A stretch of DNA of 64,000 nt, from positions 2,640,501 to 2,704,500 of the forward strand of contig NC_068559.1 of the NCBI RefSeq assembly GCF_022201045.2. The letters run 5' to 3'. This document shows positions 1-10,079 of this stretch, one piece after another. Within the stretch, counting starts at the first letter, position 1, and every line of letters begins with the position of its first letter. The position numbers and the translations under genes are program-made. The notes beneath the pieces are model-generated. The model was not told the DNA's origin. It saw only the letters and a program-made list of their open reading frames with translations, and did not search any database. The stretch comes from Citrus sinensis. Its lineage: Eukaryota > Streptophyta > Magnoliopsida > Sapindales > Rutaceae.

Positions 1-24
1 AAAGATAAGCATAAATAAAATCAG

Positions 25-674
25 TGTTGATGCTGAAATCTGCTCGTCCTTAGACCGACCAGATTCTTTCACCAACGTTTACGTTATTGACTGTTGCTCG
101 AACCACTTAGGCTGGAATCACCTTCTTTTCCCTCGCTAGACCTGCGTTCACCAAAAACGGATCAGAGACGCCGGTGGTTTTGCCGGCGTAAACCCTCCGA
201 TGCCTAAGTTAGCACAAGGTGTTTACGGGAAAACAGTGTAATATGATTTCAGGAAATTTGTAAGGAAATGGCCTGGTTGCAATTTGGCAGCGTTTCCCCT
301 CTCTCCCTTTTTCTCTTTTATAGCCGCCCTTTGTCCCACGTTTTCCGTTTGCCCCTGATTCCTCCTTTTTCGGGTGGTGGTAGCCCCTCATGGGACTCTA
401 ACTGTTAGATTGTGGGCAAACGTGGATCTCGCGTGTCCTTCAACCGTTCTGGGAGAAACGCAACTACCGCGGTTTTGTGGGATCGTGTTCCCGCTTTCCT
501 GGGGATGAGTATTGGCTCGGCATATATTTCTGGTCGGTATGTTTCCCTGGTTGTTCTCTCCTCTGATCGGCTCATGCTTGCCCACATGCTCTGCTCGTAT
601 ATAAGAGATGAAGCAATCCGTTCTGGGATGGAACTAGTTGCATGGCCGACCTGGTGTTCTTCATGCACTCAACA
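25..674 (-). repeat. Left LTR (3' LTR of the element)
   Basis: 650-bp LTR, TG...CA bounded, almost identical to 10080-10729. Read on the minus strand it has a TATA-like CTATAAAAG around 314-324. Read on the plus strand it has TATATAAG at 598-605, facing the antisense gene that starts at 1294. The short ORFs inside (for example 412-705) occur in both LTRs and are not considered genes. Confidence 0.95.
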
Positions 675-690
675 CCAGTCCCCCAGTTTC
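675..690 (-). promoter_or_regulatory. Gypsy polypurine tract
   Basis: Immediately internal to the left LTR. The minus strand reads GAAACTGGGGGACTGG, a purine-rich tract in the position where plus-strand DNA priming occurs. Confidence 0.65.
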
Positions 691-1293
691 TGGTCTGGCG
701 AGTGAAATGAGTTAAGAGTAGAAACTGATGGTCAAATCACACCAGCCCAGGGAGCTTCTCATCTGACCCTCTTTTTACTGAGACGGGCCTGACCTGATGT
801 ATTATTTTTCTACTGAGGAGGCCCCGATCTGAGCATGGGCCTAAGTGACCTGTACATAGCATATCTGGGCTTACATCTAACCTGGCCCCTTGTAACGGTT
901 GGTGACGCGGCATCTCCAGACTCTTCGTATTTGAAATTTGAAACGACGGGCTATCCGTCCTCGATATATGGGGGGGGTGAGCTGGCATATCCCATCACTT
1001 AAATGCTTCCCTTTTCCCCTTTTCGTTTTAAATCCCTAAACTGGGGTCTTCATCATTTTGTTATTCGTTTCTCCGCCGTCAACCAAATTCTCTCTGTACT
1101 TTGCTCACACTTCCAGCGTCCGGAGTATCCATTCGCCGGGTGTTTTCTGTGTCACGGCGGCGCTATCAGTGTCAGTCTATTCCAGGTATAGTCCTTTTAA
1201 CTTCTCCTCTGGTTGTTTGTTGATTGGGTTCTGTGTTGCCTTCTTTGTGTCCATATACTCGAGTTTTCTCTGTTTCCTTTCTGGGATTCCGGT

Positions 1294-3406
1294 ATGTCAA
1301 ATCGGAAGAGGAAGTTGATTGTTGATGAGGGTGATGAAGAGTCAGGGGACTCAGGCTTCGATGTGCCAATACCCACTGATAACTTAGGACCCTCCAGTAG
1401 TGTAGGTCATTCCCATGGCAGGAGTACCCTTGAATACCCACGCCCTTTGGTTATCTCTCCTTCCCCCGAATTAGAGCTTGTAGGGAATAGAGGTGGACCT
1501 GCGTCGGGCTCTGGTGAGAATCACAGTTCTGGTGGGGTTGGGTTCCCTGAAGGAGTAGGTGATGGTGAGGGAAGCAGCTCCGGACCGAGCCGACCTGCTC
1601 AGAAAAGGCACCTAAGTCATAGGGTGGAGGCTGATTCCTACCCTATTGATTTCCTGGCTTGCGCCACTACCCCCACCGATTTATTTAAACTTAGGAATCT
1701 CTACAACATCCCCAACGAGATTCTTCTTGTAGTTCCTGGAAAAGGGGATGTCCCCAGTCGGCCTCCGAAAGGGTATGTGACGATGCACTTGGAGAGTTTC
1801 AAACTAGGAGCTCGGCTGCCCCTCCAACCTTATTTTGCTAAGATACTGAGCGGTATGCACCTGGCCCCAGGTCAGCTACACCCAAATGGGTGGAGGGTTC
1901 TCTCGGCAATGTTTGTGTTGTGGGAGAGGTGCGGGTTGGAGGAGCCTTCCCTTGTTGAAGTGAAACATCTGTATCAGCTGCGGAGTAGCCCGAAGGAGGC
2001 GGGCTGGTACTACTTTATGTCCAGTTCTGCAAAGAGGAAACCGATCACTGGGTTTCCATCTTCTTGCAAAAATTGGAAGAACAAATTCTTCTTTGCTGGA
2101 GGGAAATGGTGCCCAGCAGTTCGGTCGCTTGGTGGGGATCTTTATCTTCCCACCCATTTTGTCACCCCAGGTCGCTCATTTTTGCCTATATTCTTAATTA
2201 AATTGCTACTTATTGGGTTCTTTAACCTTTTGTGCTATTTCAGAGTCGTGGGGTCTGATCGGGGGGCTTGAAGATCGACCCTTGCTTCAGGTGGAAACTG
2301 CTCTGGTGAACGCTTCTACCTGCCAAGACCTCCTGTCTCCAACAAACCTGGTCGGTTCGGGCCTAGTGGATTTAGCCGCTGGAATGGATAACAAGATCCT
2401 CAGCGCGATGAGCAGGAAGCGTGGTCGGGCTCCGAGCAGCTCTAGCAACCCTCCTCCTCCTCCGAAGAAACCTAGCGTTGGTCCTTCTAAGGCGTCTATT
2501 CCTGCTCTGCCTCCTCCTCCACCTCGTAAGAGTGGTGGGGATAAAACCTCCGACAAGGGCCCTGAGGTCAGCTTGCAGTCTGGGGACCGATCTTCTCCTC
2601 TCCCGTCTCGGGATCAAGGTGATTACCTGAGTCCATATCAGAAAGACTATAAAAGATCGGTTGGGCCCAAGATGGTGAAGGACATCGAGAGCATGAGCCT
2701 CTCCGAGTTGGCTGCTTCTGTTCAGAGAGTTTCCTTCAGGCTGACCACAATGGTCTCGTGCTACAAGACCGGGTCCGCGCGTCATGAGAAGAAGCTTCAA
2801 GCCGACAATCAGGAGTTGAAGAAGAAGGCTGACTCTGCTGATCGCTCCAAGGAGAAGCTGGCTGAGCTGAACAAGCTGAATATGGAGCTAGAGGAGAAAG
2901 TTGCAGTTGCTGAGTCCACTTCCTCCCAGCTTGAGGGCGAGTTGGGTGACCTGAGATCTGATCTTCAGGCTACTCAAGTTGAAAGGGATACTCTGAGGGC
3001 CACCCTTGAGGAGGAAATTAAATCCTTGGGTGAGCAGCTGGCTGAGGAGAAAGGCAAATCCGCTGATGTGGACGACCGGCTGGATGCCGAGTATGATTCT
3101 GGGGTTGCCTTCTCCTATAAGTGTATCATGTCTGTGCTTAAGGATGAATATCCCGAGCTGGACATGAGCAAGCTGGAGGCCGGAGTGCAGCGGTATATGG
3201 CGGGGGTCGACCAAGCAGATAAGGAGCAAGGTGAGCAGGAACAGGTGGATGCTCCTTCGGATGGGGTGCAGGAGGGAGAAGCTGGGCTGCGTGTCTTTGA
3301 AGTGGGACAGGGGTCCGTGCCCCCTCCTCCCGAGATTACTGACCTCCCACCTCCCGGGACAACAGATCCTTCACCTGCTGAAGCCGCTGTCCCTCCTAAT
3401 CCTTAG
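1294..3406 (+). CDS. Antisense gene of the gypsy element: two-exon plant-transposon-domain/coiled-coil protein
   Basis: Runs opposite to gag-pol. Exon 1 is 1294-2170 and exon 2 is 2244-3406, with a 73-bp AT-rich intron that has a GT donor at 2171 and ends TGTGCTATTTCAG. Joining them keeps one frame for 680 codons (679 residues). ATG 1294 begins a basic, nuclear-localisation-like start (MSNRKRKL). Residues about 110-290 resemble the 'putative gypsy-type transposon' domain (Pfam Transposase_28) found in antisense ORFs of Tat elements. The second half has a Pro-rich patch with KKPSVG and a long heptad-rich coiled coil, then an acidic/Pro tail. Antisense genes in this element class are known; their function is not. 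An upstream in-frame TTG at 1213 is not used in this call. TATATAAG in the left LTR (598-605) could drive it. Confidence 0.75.
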
Positions 3407-3690
3407 GTCTATTTTTGTATAGACTTTAGATTTTCATTAGTTTTGTAACCAACTGAACATTAATAAATTTTTAGATGTTCTTTATTGGCTCCCTTGTTTA
3501 ATGTCTACTCATAGACTGCTTCTGCAAAATAATTGCACGACTTATCTGATCTTGCCTGCTGGTTTCTTAGTGGACCGAGTAGGTGTAGGTATTTACTTGC
3601 CTTAGTAAACTTCTCGTAGAATTAGCTGCTGGTCTTTCGTTGACCGAGCAGAAACAGGCACTTTGTTGCCTTAGTGGAATTTTCGAAGCT

Positions 3691-4146
3691 TTAGCTGCTG
3701 GTCTTCGTTGACCGAGCAGAAGTAGGCACTCGCTTGCCTTAGTAAAATTAGCTGCTGGTCTTCACTGACCGAACAGAAATAGGCACTCGCTGGCCTTAGT
3801 AAAATTAGCTGCTGGTCTTCACTGACCGAATAGAAGTAGGCACTCGCTGGCCTTAGTAAAATTAGCTGCTGGTCTTCACTGACCGAACAGAAATAGGCAC
3901 TCGCTGGCCTTAGGAAAATTAGCTGCTGGTCTTCGCTGACCGAACAGAAATAGGCACTCGCTGGCCTTAGGAAAATTAGCTGCTGGTCTTCGCTGACCGA
4001 ACAGAAATAGGCACTCGCTGGCCTTAGGAAAATTAGCTGCTGGTCTTCACTGACCGAACAGAAATAGGCACTCGCTGGCCTTAGGAAAATTAGCTGCTGG
4101 TCTTCACTGACCGAACAGAAATAGGCACTCGCTGGCCTTAGTAAAA
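3691..4146. repeat. 57-bp tandem repeat, 8 copies
   Basis: Units start at 3691, 3748, 3805, 3862, 3919, 3976, 4033 and 4090. Each contains TTAGCTGCTGGTCTTC, then GACCGA, and ends near GGCCTTAG; GGTC and GACC could form a short stem. A diverged unit lies upstream near 3622. The array sits between the 3' ends of the convergent antisense gene and pol. Because 57 is divisible by three it generates a spurious long minus-strand ORF. Confidence 0.95.
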
Positions 4147-4305
4147 TTCTTGTTGAGCTTGTTAGCAAAGGGATTTCGTGCTGAATTCATCTTTATTTCA
4201 AATTTGAGTGTATTACAAAACTACTGAATATTTACATGCGCATCAAGCCGTCATGCGGTTAACAGAAATAACTTATCAAAATGGGAATTCAGTAGAGGAC
4301 TCTGC

Positions 4306-7300
4306 TTACTGGAAATATTTCTTCAAGTGTTCGGCGTTCCACGACCTTTTCACGTCTCGTCCATCCTGGTACGCTAACTTATAAGCTCCCGGTCCAGTGG
4401 CTCGTATCACCCTGTACGGACCTTCCCACTTTGGGCCAAGAGCGCCATGGTTAGGATTTCTGGTGTTCTGGTTCACCCTCCTAAGTACCCAATCTCCTGC
4501 TCGGAACTGCCTTACGCGTACGTTCTTGTTGTAATAACGCATGACCCTTTGCTGGCACTGGGCCACTTTCTGTGCTGCTCCTTCCCTTCTCTCCTCCAGC
4601 AGGTCCAGACTTAAGCAAATCTGCTCGTCATTTTGCTCCTCAATGAAATATTCCGTCCGATGTGTTCCCACTCCAATCTCTGCTGGGATTACCGCCTCAT
4701 GACCAAAGGCTAAAGCGAACGGTGTTTCTCCTATGGCGGTTTTGTGAGTTGTCCTGTAGGCCCACAGTACTCCTGCTAGCTCGTCGACCCAAGCTCCCTT
4801 CTTCTCTCCCAATCTAGTCTTTAGGAGCTTCTTTATCACCTTGTTGGCCGCTTCCACTTGTCCGTTTGCCTGGGGGTGTGCGGGGGTGCAAAACTTCAGG
4901 TCCACCCCCAGGTTTCGGCAAAATTCCCTGAAGTTGCCGTTGTCAAATTGCCTCCCATTGTCTGTGATGATGGCGTAGGGGATCCCATATCTGCAGATGA
5001 TATTTTTCCAAATGAAATCTGTTGTCTTCCTCTCTGTGATTTGGCTGAGGACTCCTACTTCCACCCATTTGGTGAAGTAATCTATTGCCACAATTGCATA
5101 TGTCGCCGCTCCTCGTCCCTTAGGCAATGGACCAATCAAATCGATTCCCCATTGGGCGAAAGGCCATGGGGATGTCATCGCCGTCAGCTTTTCCGGGGGT
5201 TGTGCAGGAACCTCGGAGAAGCTTTGGCATGTTTTACAATTCTTTGCCATCCTTTTGGCGTCCTGGTGTATGGTTGGCCAGAAGTATCCTTGCCGGAGTG
5301 CCTTGAAGGCTAAAGTTCTTGCTCCCGAGTGATTGCCGCATATTCCCTCATGAATCTCTCTCAGCACATAATCCGCCTCCTCATCATCCAAACATCTCAA
5401 AAGGGGCAAGGTGAACCCTCGGCGGTACAGCACTCCATCCAGTAGCGTATACCTTGCTGCTCGGCATTTTAATTTCCTTGCTTGCCTTTTGTCCTCTGGT
5501 AAAACTCCATCGCGGACATATGCCCGAATCGGGTCCATCCAGGACTCTCCAATACTTACTCTCATCACCTCTGCTTCTTCCTCAATACTTGGTGAGGTCC
5601 TTACCTCTAATGGAACCGATTTCGGTAATTTTGGGTCTGCAATGGCTGCCATCCTAGCCAGCATATCTGCTCGGAAATTTTCATTCCGGGATATCTGCTT
5701 TACCTCCACTGCTTGGAAAAGCCTAACCATCTGCTTCGCCTTCTTCAAATAAAGGCCCATCTTTTCTCCCCTCGCTTGAAACTGATCATTGAGCTGATTA
5801 CACACCAATTGGGAATCTGCTCGAATTTCAACTCTTTCTGCTCTGAGAGCGTGTGCAAGTCCGAGCCCGGTGATAAAGGCTTCATACTCAGCTTGGTTGT
5901 TTGTGAGTTGAAATTCGAACTTCACCGCATATGTTATCTCGGTTCCCTCTGGGCTCCGTATTACCACTCCTGCTCCGGACCCTTGCTCACTACATGACCC
6001 GTCAACCATTACCAGCCATGTCCCCTTTGAATCCTCTTGCTCCTCCGGTTGTTCCTCTTGGACCTCTTCCCCCGGTTCAACACAATCCACCATAAAATCT
6101 ACCAGGGCTTGGGCCTTGGTTGCTCCTCGGGGCCTATAGGACAGGTCAAATTCGCTCAGCTCCACGGACCATTTTACTAACCGACCAGACGCATCTGGTT
6201 TTTGGAGTACTTGCCGAAGTGGCTGGTCGGTCATTACAACGATCTGGTGGGCTTGGAAGTATGGTCGGAGTTTACGTGCTGCTGTTATCAGAGCCAACGC
6301 CCACTTCTCCATTGGTGGATATCGGGTTTCTGCGTCCACCAGGGCCTTGCTCGTGTAGTATACCGGGTGTTGCTTCCCTTCTTCCTCCCTCACTAAGACC
6401 GAGCTGGTAGCCCGCTTGGAGATTGCTAAGTACAAAAGCAGCTGGTCACCCTCTCTCGGAGTTGATAGTAACGGGGCGCGGGCTAGGTATTCCTTCAACT
6501 GTCCAAATGCCTCCTCGCATTCTGGTGTCCATTCCATCTTCTTTCCTTTCTTTATGATTTGGAAGAAAGGGTGGCACTTATCAGTGGCTCGTGAAATGAA
6601 TCGGTTCAATGCTGCCAGCTTCCCCGTAAGGCTCTGCACCTCCTTAACTGTTCGTGGAGACCTCATTTCTATCACCGCCCGTATCTTCTCCAGGTTGGCC
6701 TCAATACCTCGATGGCTCACCAGGTATCCCAAGAATTTGCCCGAGCTGACCCCAAATGCACATTTCTCCGGGTTCAGCTTCATTTTGTACCTCCTCAGCA
6801 ATTCGAAAGTCTCTTCCAAGTGCTTCACATGATCCCTCGGTTCTCTTGACTTGGTGATCATATCGTCCACATATACTTCCATAGTGCGACCGATCAATGG
6901 TTTGAAGACCTTGTTCACCAACCTTTGATAGGTAGCTCCTGCATTTTTCAGGCCAAAGGGCATCACCCTGTAACAAAATAAACCCATGTTAGTTATAAAG
7001 GTGGTGCTTTCCTCATCCTGCTCGTTCATGGGTATCTGGTTGTATCCGGAGAAGGCATCCATGAAACTGAGCAGACTATGACCCGCGGTTGAGTCCACCA
7101 GCTGATCTATTTTCGGCAGGGGGAAGCTGTCCTTCGGGCATGCCTTATTGAGGTCCGTGAAGTCTACACACATTCTCCACTTCCCATTGACCTTCTTTAC
7201 CAGTACCACATTGGAAATCCACTCCGGGTACTTAGCTTCCCTTATAAATCCTGCTTTCAGTAGCTTTTCCACCTCGGCATTTATGGCCTCGTACCTTTCG

Positions 7301-9024
7301 TGGTTGAAGCACCTCCTTTTCTGCCTCACCGGCTTTGCCCCTCTTTTGACCGCCAGCTTGTGACAAGCTATCCCGCGGTCAATACCTGGCATATCCTCAT
7401 GAGACCAGGCAAATATGTCCGCATGGGACTGTAGACACTTCACCAGCTCGCCTTTTATTGCTTCGCCTAATTCTGATCCGACCTTAACCACTTTGCTAGG
7501 GTCGCTCCTGCTTACAACAACTTCCTTCAGCTTCTCAACAGGTTCCTGGCGGCCATTTTTTGAATCCCCTCGATTATCCAGAGAGGTCACCTGCAGCGTT
7601 TCCTTGGCCGCTGTAGCATAACAGCTCCTGGCCATTCTCTGGTCGCCCTTCACTACACCCACAACTCCATTTATTCGGTACTTCAGCGCCAGATAATGCG
7701 TGGATATTACGCATTGGCTTATCCTCATGAATGGTCTCCCCAATATCATCTGATAAGGACTTCTTTCCTCTACCACTACAAAGTCCAGCATCATCGTTCT
7801 TTCAAATGGCTTTGTCCCCACAGTAATCGGGAGTTCAATGACCCCCATGGGAGTTAACCGTCCCCCTCCAAATCCCTTCAAGGATGTATTCGTTCGCTCC
7901 AGCTTTAAGTCTGAAATCCCCATATCATCTAAGGCCGACTTAAACAGAATGTCTACTGAGCTGCCCGTATCTACCAGTATTCGCCGTAATTCTGTACTGG
8001 CCACCAACGCTTTAATTACCAGTGCATCCTCGTGAGGGTACAAAATGCCCTCTTCGTCATTCTCTGTCCACATAATAGGAACTTGCCGTACTTTTGCCCT
8101 CTTGGCTGCTGGCAAATTGAAAAGCACTTCTTTGCTAGTCAGGGCGTATCTTCCATAGTTCTTCCGCGCCCTGTTCGAATCTCCGGCCAATGTTGGCCCT
8201 CCTGCTATCACACGGACGGTCGACTGCTCACGTTCTAAACTCCTCTCAACTCCTTCATCCCGTGTGTACTGTGATTCCGTGGCAGGGGATATTCCATCTA
8301 CATACTCGTCCAAGTATCGGTTCCTCACTAAATCCTCCACCTGAGTCTTCAGGTCACGGCATTGGTTGATAGTGTGACCGTGAGTGTCGTGGAACTTGCA
8401 GAATCTGCTCTTATCCCGTCGGTGAGTTGGTTTTGTTATTGGGGCCAGGGGGTATAGCAGGCCTCGTCCCTCAATCCTCTCATACAATTCCTCCATGGAG
8501 ATCTTTAATGGAGTGTGTTGTCTATATGTCAAGCTCTGGTCTACCAGCTGAACGGCTCGGCTATCATGAACGTCATCTCGGGCTGGCATAGTTGCTAACT
8601 GATCTGGTCGTCTGGCCCTGGGATTGGTTGCATGTGATGCTCTGGGAGTGTTATGATAGGGGTCGGCAGCTATCTGCCGGAATTCTCGCTGCCGATCTGG
8701 GAATGGGAGACGTGGAGGCTGAGCCCGATTGTGCTGGAACTGTTGTGATCTTGTAGCTATGGGGTAAGGGCGGGATCTAGCTGATGTTCCGCCCCTTTCT
8801 GAGGGTTCCCCAGCTCGCTTTCCCGACCTGCTCCCATTGGGAGTTCTCCTTTCCTTTCGTCTTAGCTCCTCCAGCTGTTCACTCTTTATCTTTGCCGATT
8901 TTTCTTCCTCTATTTCGATATCTCTCTTTGCCTGCTCATATCCTGCTGAATAATTCTGCACCAGGGGGCTTCTCAGGTTATACCATAGCCGGCCTATCCT
9001 CACACCCTCCTTTAAACCCTTCAA
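4306..9024 (-). CDS. pol: Gypsy Gag C-terminus-protease-RT-RNase H-aRNase H-integrase
   Basis: 1572-residue polyprotein from the first ATG after the UGA; the frame is open back to 9045. Domains in order: Gag remainder with a C-H-H-C knuckle (about 209-222); aspartic protease with DTG at 352-354; reverse transcriptase about 570-770 with D656 and YVDD at 718-721; Ty3-type RNase H about 860-965; a tether rich in Glu (982-999); a second, archaeal-type RNase H about 1003-1130 with D1008, E1046, D1070 and D1120; integrase with the HHCC zinc site (H1225, H1232, C1263, C1266) and the DDE triad D1295, D1355, E1391; and a C-terminal GPY/F-like module (GPYRV at about 1535). No frameshift is seen over 4.7 kb and all catalytic residues are present. 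Dual RNase H is diagnostic of the Tat clade. Confidence 0.95.
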   Translation of the reverse strand: MKGLKEGVRIGRLWYNLRSPLVQNYSAGYEQAKRDIEIEEEKSAKIKSEQLEELRRKERRTPNGSRSGKRAGEPSERGGTSARSRPYPIATRSQQFQHNRAQPPRLPFPDRQREFRQIAADPYHNTPRASHATNPRARRPDQLATMPARDDVHDSRAVQLVDQSLTYRQHTPLKISMEELYERIEGRGLLYPLAPITKPTHRRDKSRFCKFHDTHGHTINQCRDLKTQVEDLVRNRYLDEYVDGISPATESQYTRDEGVERSLEREQSTVRVIAGGPTLAGDSNRARKNYGRYALTSKEVLFNLPAAKRAKVRQVPIMWTENDEEGILYPHEDALVIKALVASTELRRILVDTGSSVDILFKSALDDMGISDLKLERTNTSLKGFGGGRLTPMGVIELPITVGTKPFERTMMLDFVVVEERSPYQMILGRPFMRISQCVISTHYLALKYRINGVVGVVKGDQRMARSCYATAAKETLQVTSLDNRGDSKNGRQEPVEKLKEVVVSRSDPSKVVKVGSELGEAIKGELVKCLQSHADIFAWSHEDMPGIDRGIACHKLAVKRGAKPVRQKRRCFNHERYEAINAEVEKLLKAGFIREAKYPEWISNVVLVKKVNGKWRMCVDFTDLNKACPKDSFPLPKIDQLVDSTAGHSLLSFMDAFSGYNQIPMNEQDEESTTFITNMGLFCYRVMPFGLKNAGATYQRLVNKVFKPLIGRTMEVYVDDMITKSREPRDHVKHLEETFELLRRYKMKLNPEKCAFGVSSGKFLGYLVSHRGIEANLEKIRAVIEMRSPRTVKEVQSLTGKLAALNRFISRATDKCHPFFQIIKKGKKMEWTPECEEAFGQLKEYLARAPLLSTPREGDQLLLYLAISKRATSSVLVREEEGKQHPVYYTSKALVDAETRYPPMEKWALALITAARKLRPYFQAHQIVVMTDQPLRQVLQKPDASGRLVKWSVELSEFDLSYRPRGATKAQALVDFMVDCVEPGEEVQEEQPEEQEDSKGTWLVMVDGSCSEQGSGAGVVIRSPEGTEITYAVKFEFQLTNNQAEYEAFITGLGLAHALRAERVEIRADSQLVCNQLNDQFQARGEKMGLYLKKAKQMVRLFQAVEVKQISRNENFRADMLARMAAIADPKLPKSVPLEVRTSPSIEEEAEVMRVSIGESWMDPIRAYVRDGVLPEDKRQARKLKCRAARYTLLDGVLYRRGFTLPLLRCLDDEEADYVLREIHEGICGNHSGARTLAFKALRQGYFWPTIHQDAKRMAKNCKTCQSFSEVPAQPPEKLTAMTSPWPFAQWGIDLIGPLPKGRGAATYAIVAIDYFTKWVEVGVLSQITERKTTDFIWKNIICRYGIPYAIITDNGRQFDNGNFREFCRNLGVDLKFCTPAHPQANGQVEAANKVIKKLLKTRLGEKKGAWVDELAGVLWAYRTTHKTAIGETPFALAFGHEAVIPAEIGVGTHRTEYFIEEQNDEQICLSLDLLEERREGAAQKVAQCQQRVMRYYNKNVRVRQFRAGDWVLRRVNQNTRNPNHGALGPKWEGPYRVIRATGPGAYKLAYQDGRDVKRSWNAEHLKKYFQ

Positions 9025-9045
9025 CGCCTGCGGGTGATTGAAAGC

Positions 9046-9999
9046 TCACAAATCAAGTACGGCTCGGTGGTATCGCTTTATAAAATCTCGTAGGGACTCG
9101 TGCTCCTCCTGTCTCATCCCCATCAATTCCATCATGTCATCCTCTGGGGCCACTGCCCCCCGAAACTGCTCGGCCAACTCCTGGCATATCTGCTCATACC
9201 CCTTTATTCCTCCTCGGGGCAGCTTGCGGTACCATTCTCGGGCTCGTCCCTCTAGGGTCAACGGGAGCACCCTACATCTCTGAGCTGGTGTCAGCCCCTG
9301 CACACCCGTCATGTCGTTGAAACGCTCAATGTGTACCAACGGGTCACTTCGCCCGGAGTATTTGAGGTCGGGGAAGCGGAAATCCTTTGGGATTATGGTA
9401 CTCATGATCTCCGTTGACAACGGAGATTCTTCATCTAGCATTATCCTCCAGCTCGGGGGCTTTCTCTTGCCCTGCATCTCCTCTATCACCTGCGCCAATC
9501 TGCGCACCTCCCCCTCCAATTCTACAGCACGATCAGGATCACGTGCAGCTATCTGGTCTCGCTCCTGCTCGGCGTTCTGGAATCGCTGTCTGAGCTCTCC
9601 TTCATCAACACTGGCCCCTCGGCCATTTATTTCCAGTGTCCGTCCGGGGCGAGGTTGGTCTCTCCCTTCATCAACGTGTTCCCCTGGGACCCGACCAGTA
9701 CTTCGGTGGGGATGCACCCCGTTAGGTTGGTCTCCGTACGGGGGGATTTCCCCGACTCTACGCCCCCGGAGGCTGGGTTCTGCTCCAACTCCATCTCTTC
9801 CCACGGGGGTTTCGCAATCTCTTCTCCGCTCGTCCCTCAGCTCAAACAATACGGCCGCAAGAGTCTCCATTTGTTTCTCCATCCGCTCCAGTCTATCTTG
9901 CGTCATCCTCTCTCGGGCTTCATTTGCAATTTCCCGAAGAGTGATTGTCTCCCCAGCTTCGTTATCCTCCCTCAGAGCGTCCTTCCTCGTCACATCCAT
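9046..9999 (-). CDS. gag: Gypsy Gag, N-terminal part, ended by an in-frame UGA
   Basis: Retrotransposon capsid/nucleocapsid precursor. The first ATG in frame is at 9999; the reading frame is open further upstream to 10077 but only with a TTG inside the primer site. The N-terminal half is charged and coiled-coil-like. The C-terminal half carries the retrotransposon Gag capsid fold, with the hallmark run around EGRAREWYRKL and QLAEQFRG-like segments and a SLRDFIKRYHRAV segment just before the stop. The frame stops at a single UGA (9046-9048) and continues in the same frame into the pol reading frame with the rest of Gag. The UGA therefore splits the capsid domain itself. It could be a recent point mutation in this copy or a readthrough site. 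The context is UGA-GCU, not a well-known readthrough context. Confidence 0.85.
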   Translation of the reverse strand: MDVTRKDALREDNEAGETITLREIANEARERMTQDRLERMEKQMETLAAVLFELRDERRRDCETPVGRDGVGAEPSLRGRRVGEIPPYGDQPNGVHPHRSTGRVPGEHVDEGRDQPRPGRTLEINGRGASVDEGELRQRFQNAEQERDQIAARDPDRAVELEGEVRRLAQVIEEMQGKRKPPSWRIMLDEESPLSTEIMSTIIPKDFRFPDLKYSGRSDPLVHIERFNDMTGVQGLTPAQRCRVLPLTLEGRAREWYRKLPRGGIKGYEQICQELAEQFRGAVAPEDDMMELMGMRQEEHESLRDFIKRYHRAVLDL

Positions 10000-10058
10000 G
10001 TTTAACCGTTCGCTGTTTCTCCGGTACTTCCTAATTCGGTGGTAGCTTTTTATCCAGC

Positions 10059-10077
10059 TCCCCACAGACGGCGCCAA
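10059..10077 (-). promoter_or_regulatory. Gypsy primer-binding site
   Basis: On the minus strand the first internal bases after the LTR read TTTTGGCGCCGTCTGTGGGG. TGGCGCCG...GGGGA is the usual form of a tRNA-complementary primer site in Tat/Athila-like plant elements. I cannot name the tRNA with certainty. Confidence 0.7.
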
Positions 10078-10079
10078 AA

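Noticed and set aside
412..705. ORFs of 60-97 residues inside the gypsy LTRs
   Set aside because: Present identically in both LTRs, with no known domain, and the left one is altered at the LTR edge.
1213..1293. Upstream TTG extension of the antisense gene
   Set aside because: Non-ATG start with a hydrophobic leader of low plausibility; the ATG at 1294 begins the nuclear-type protein.
3691..4146. CRISPR-like array
   Set aside because: Repeats are directly adjacent without spacers and lie within a plant retrotransposon.
3671..4168. Minus-strand 165-residue repetitive ORF
   Set aside because: It is a translation of the 57-bp tandem array; the period is a multiple of three, so the frame stays open without coding.
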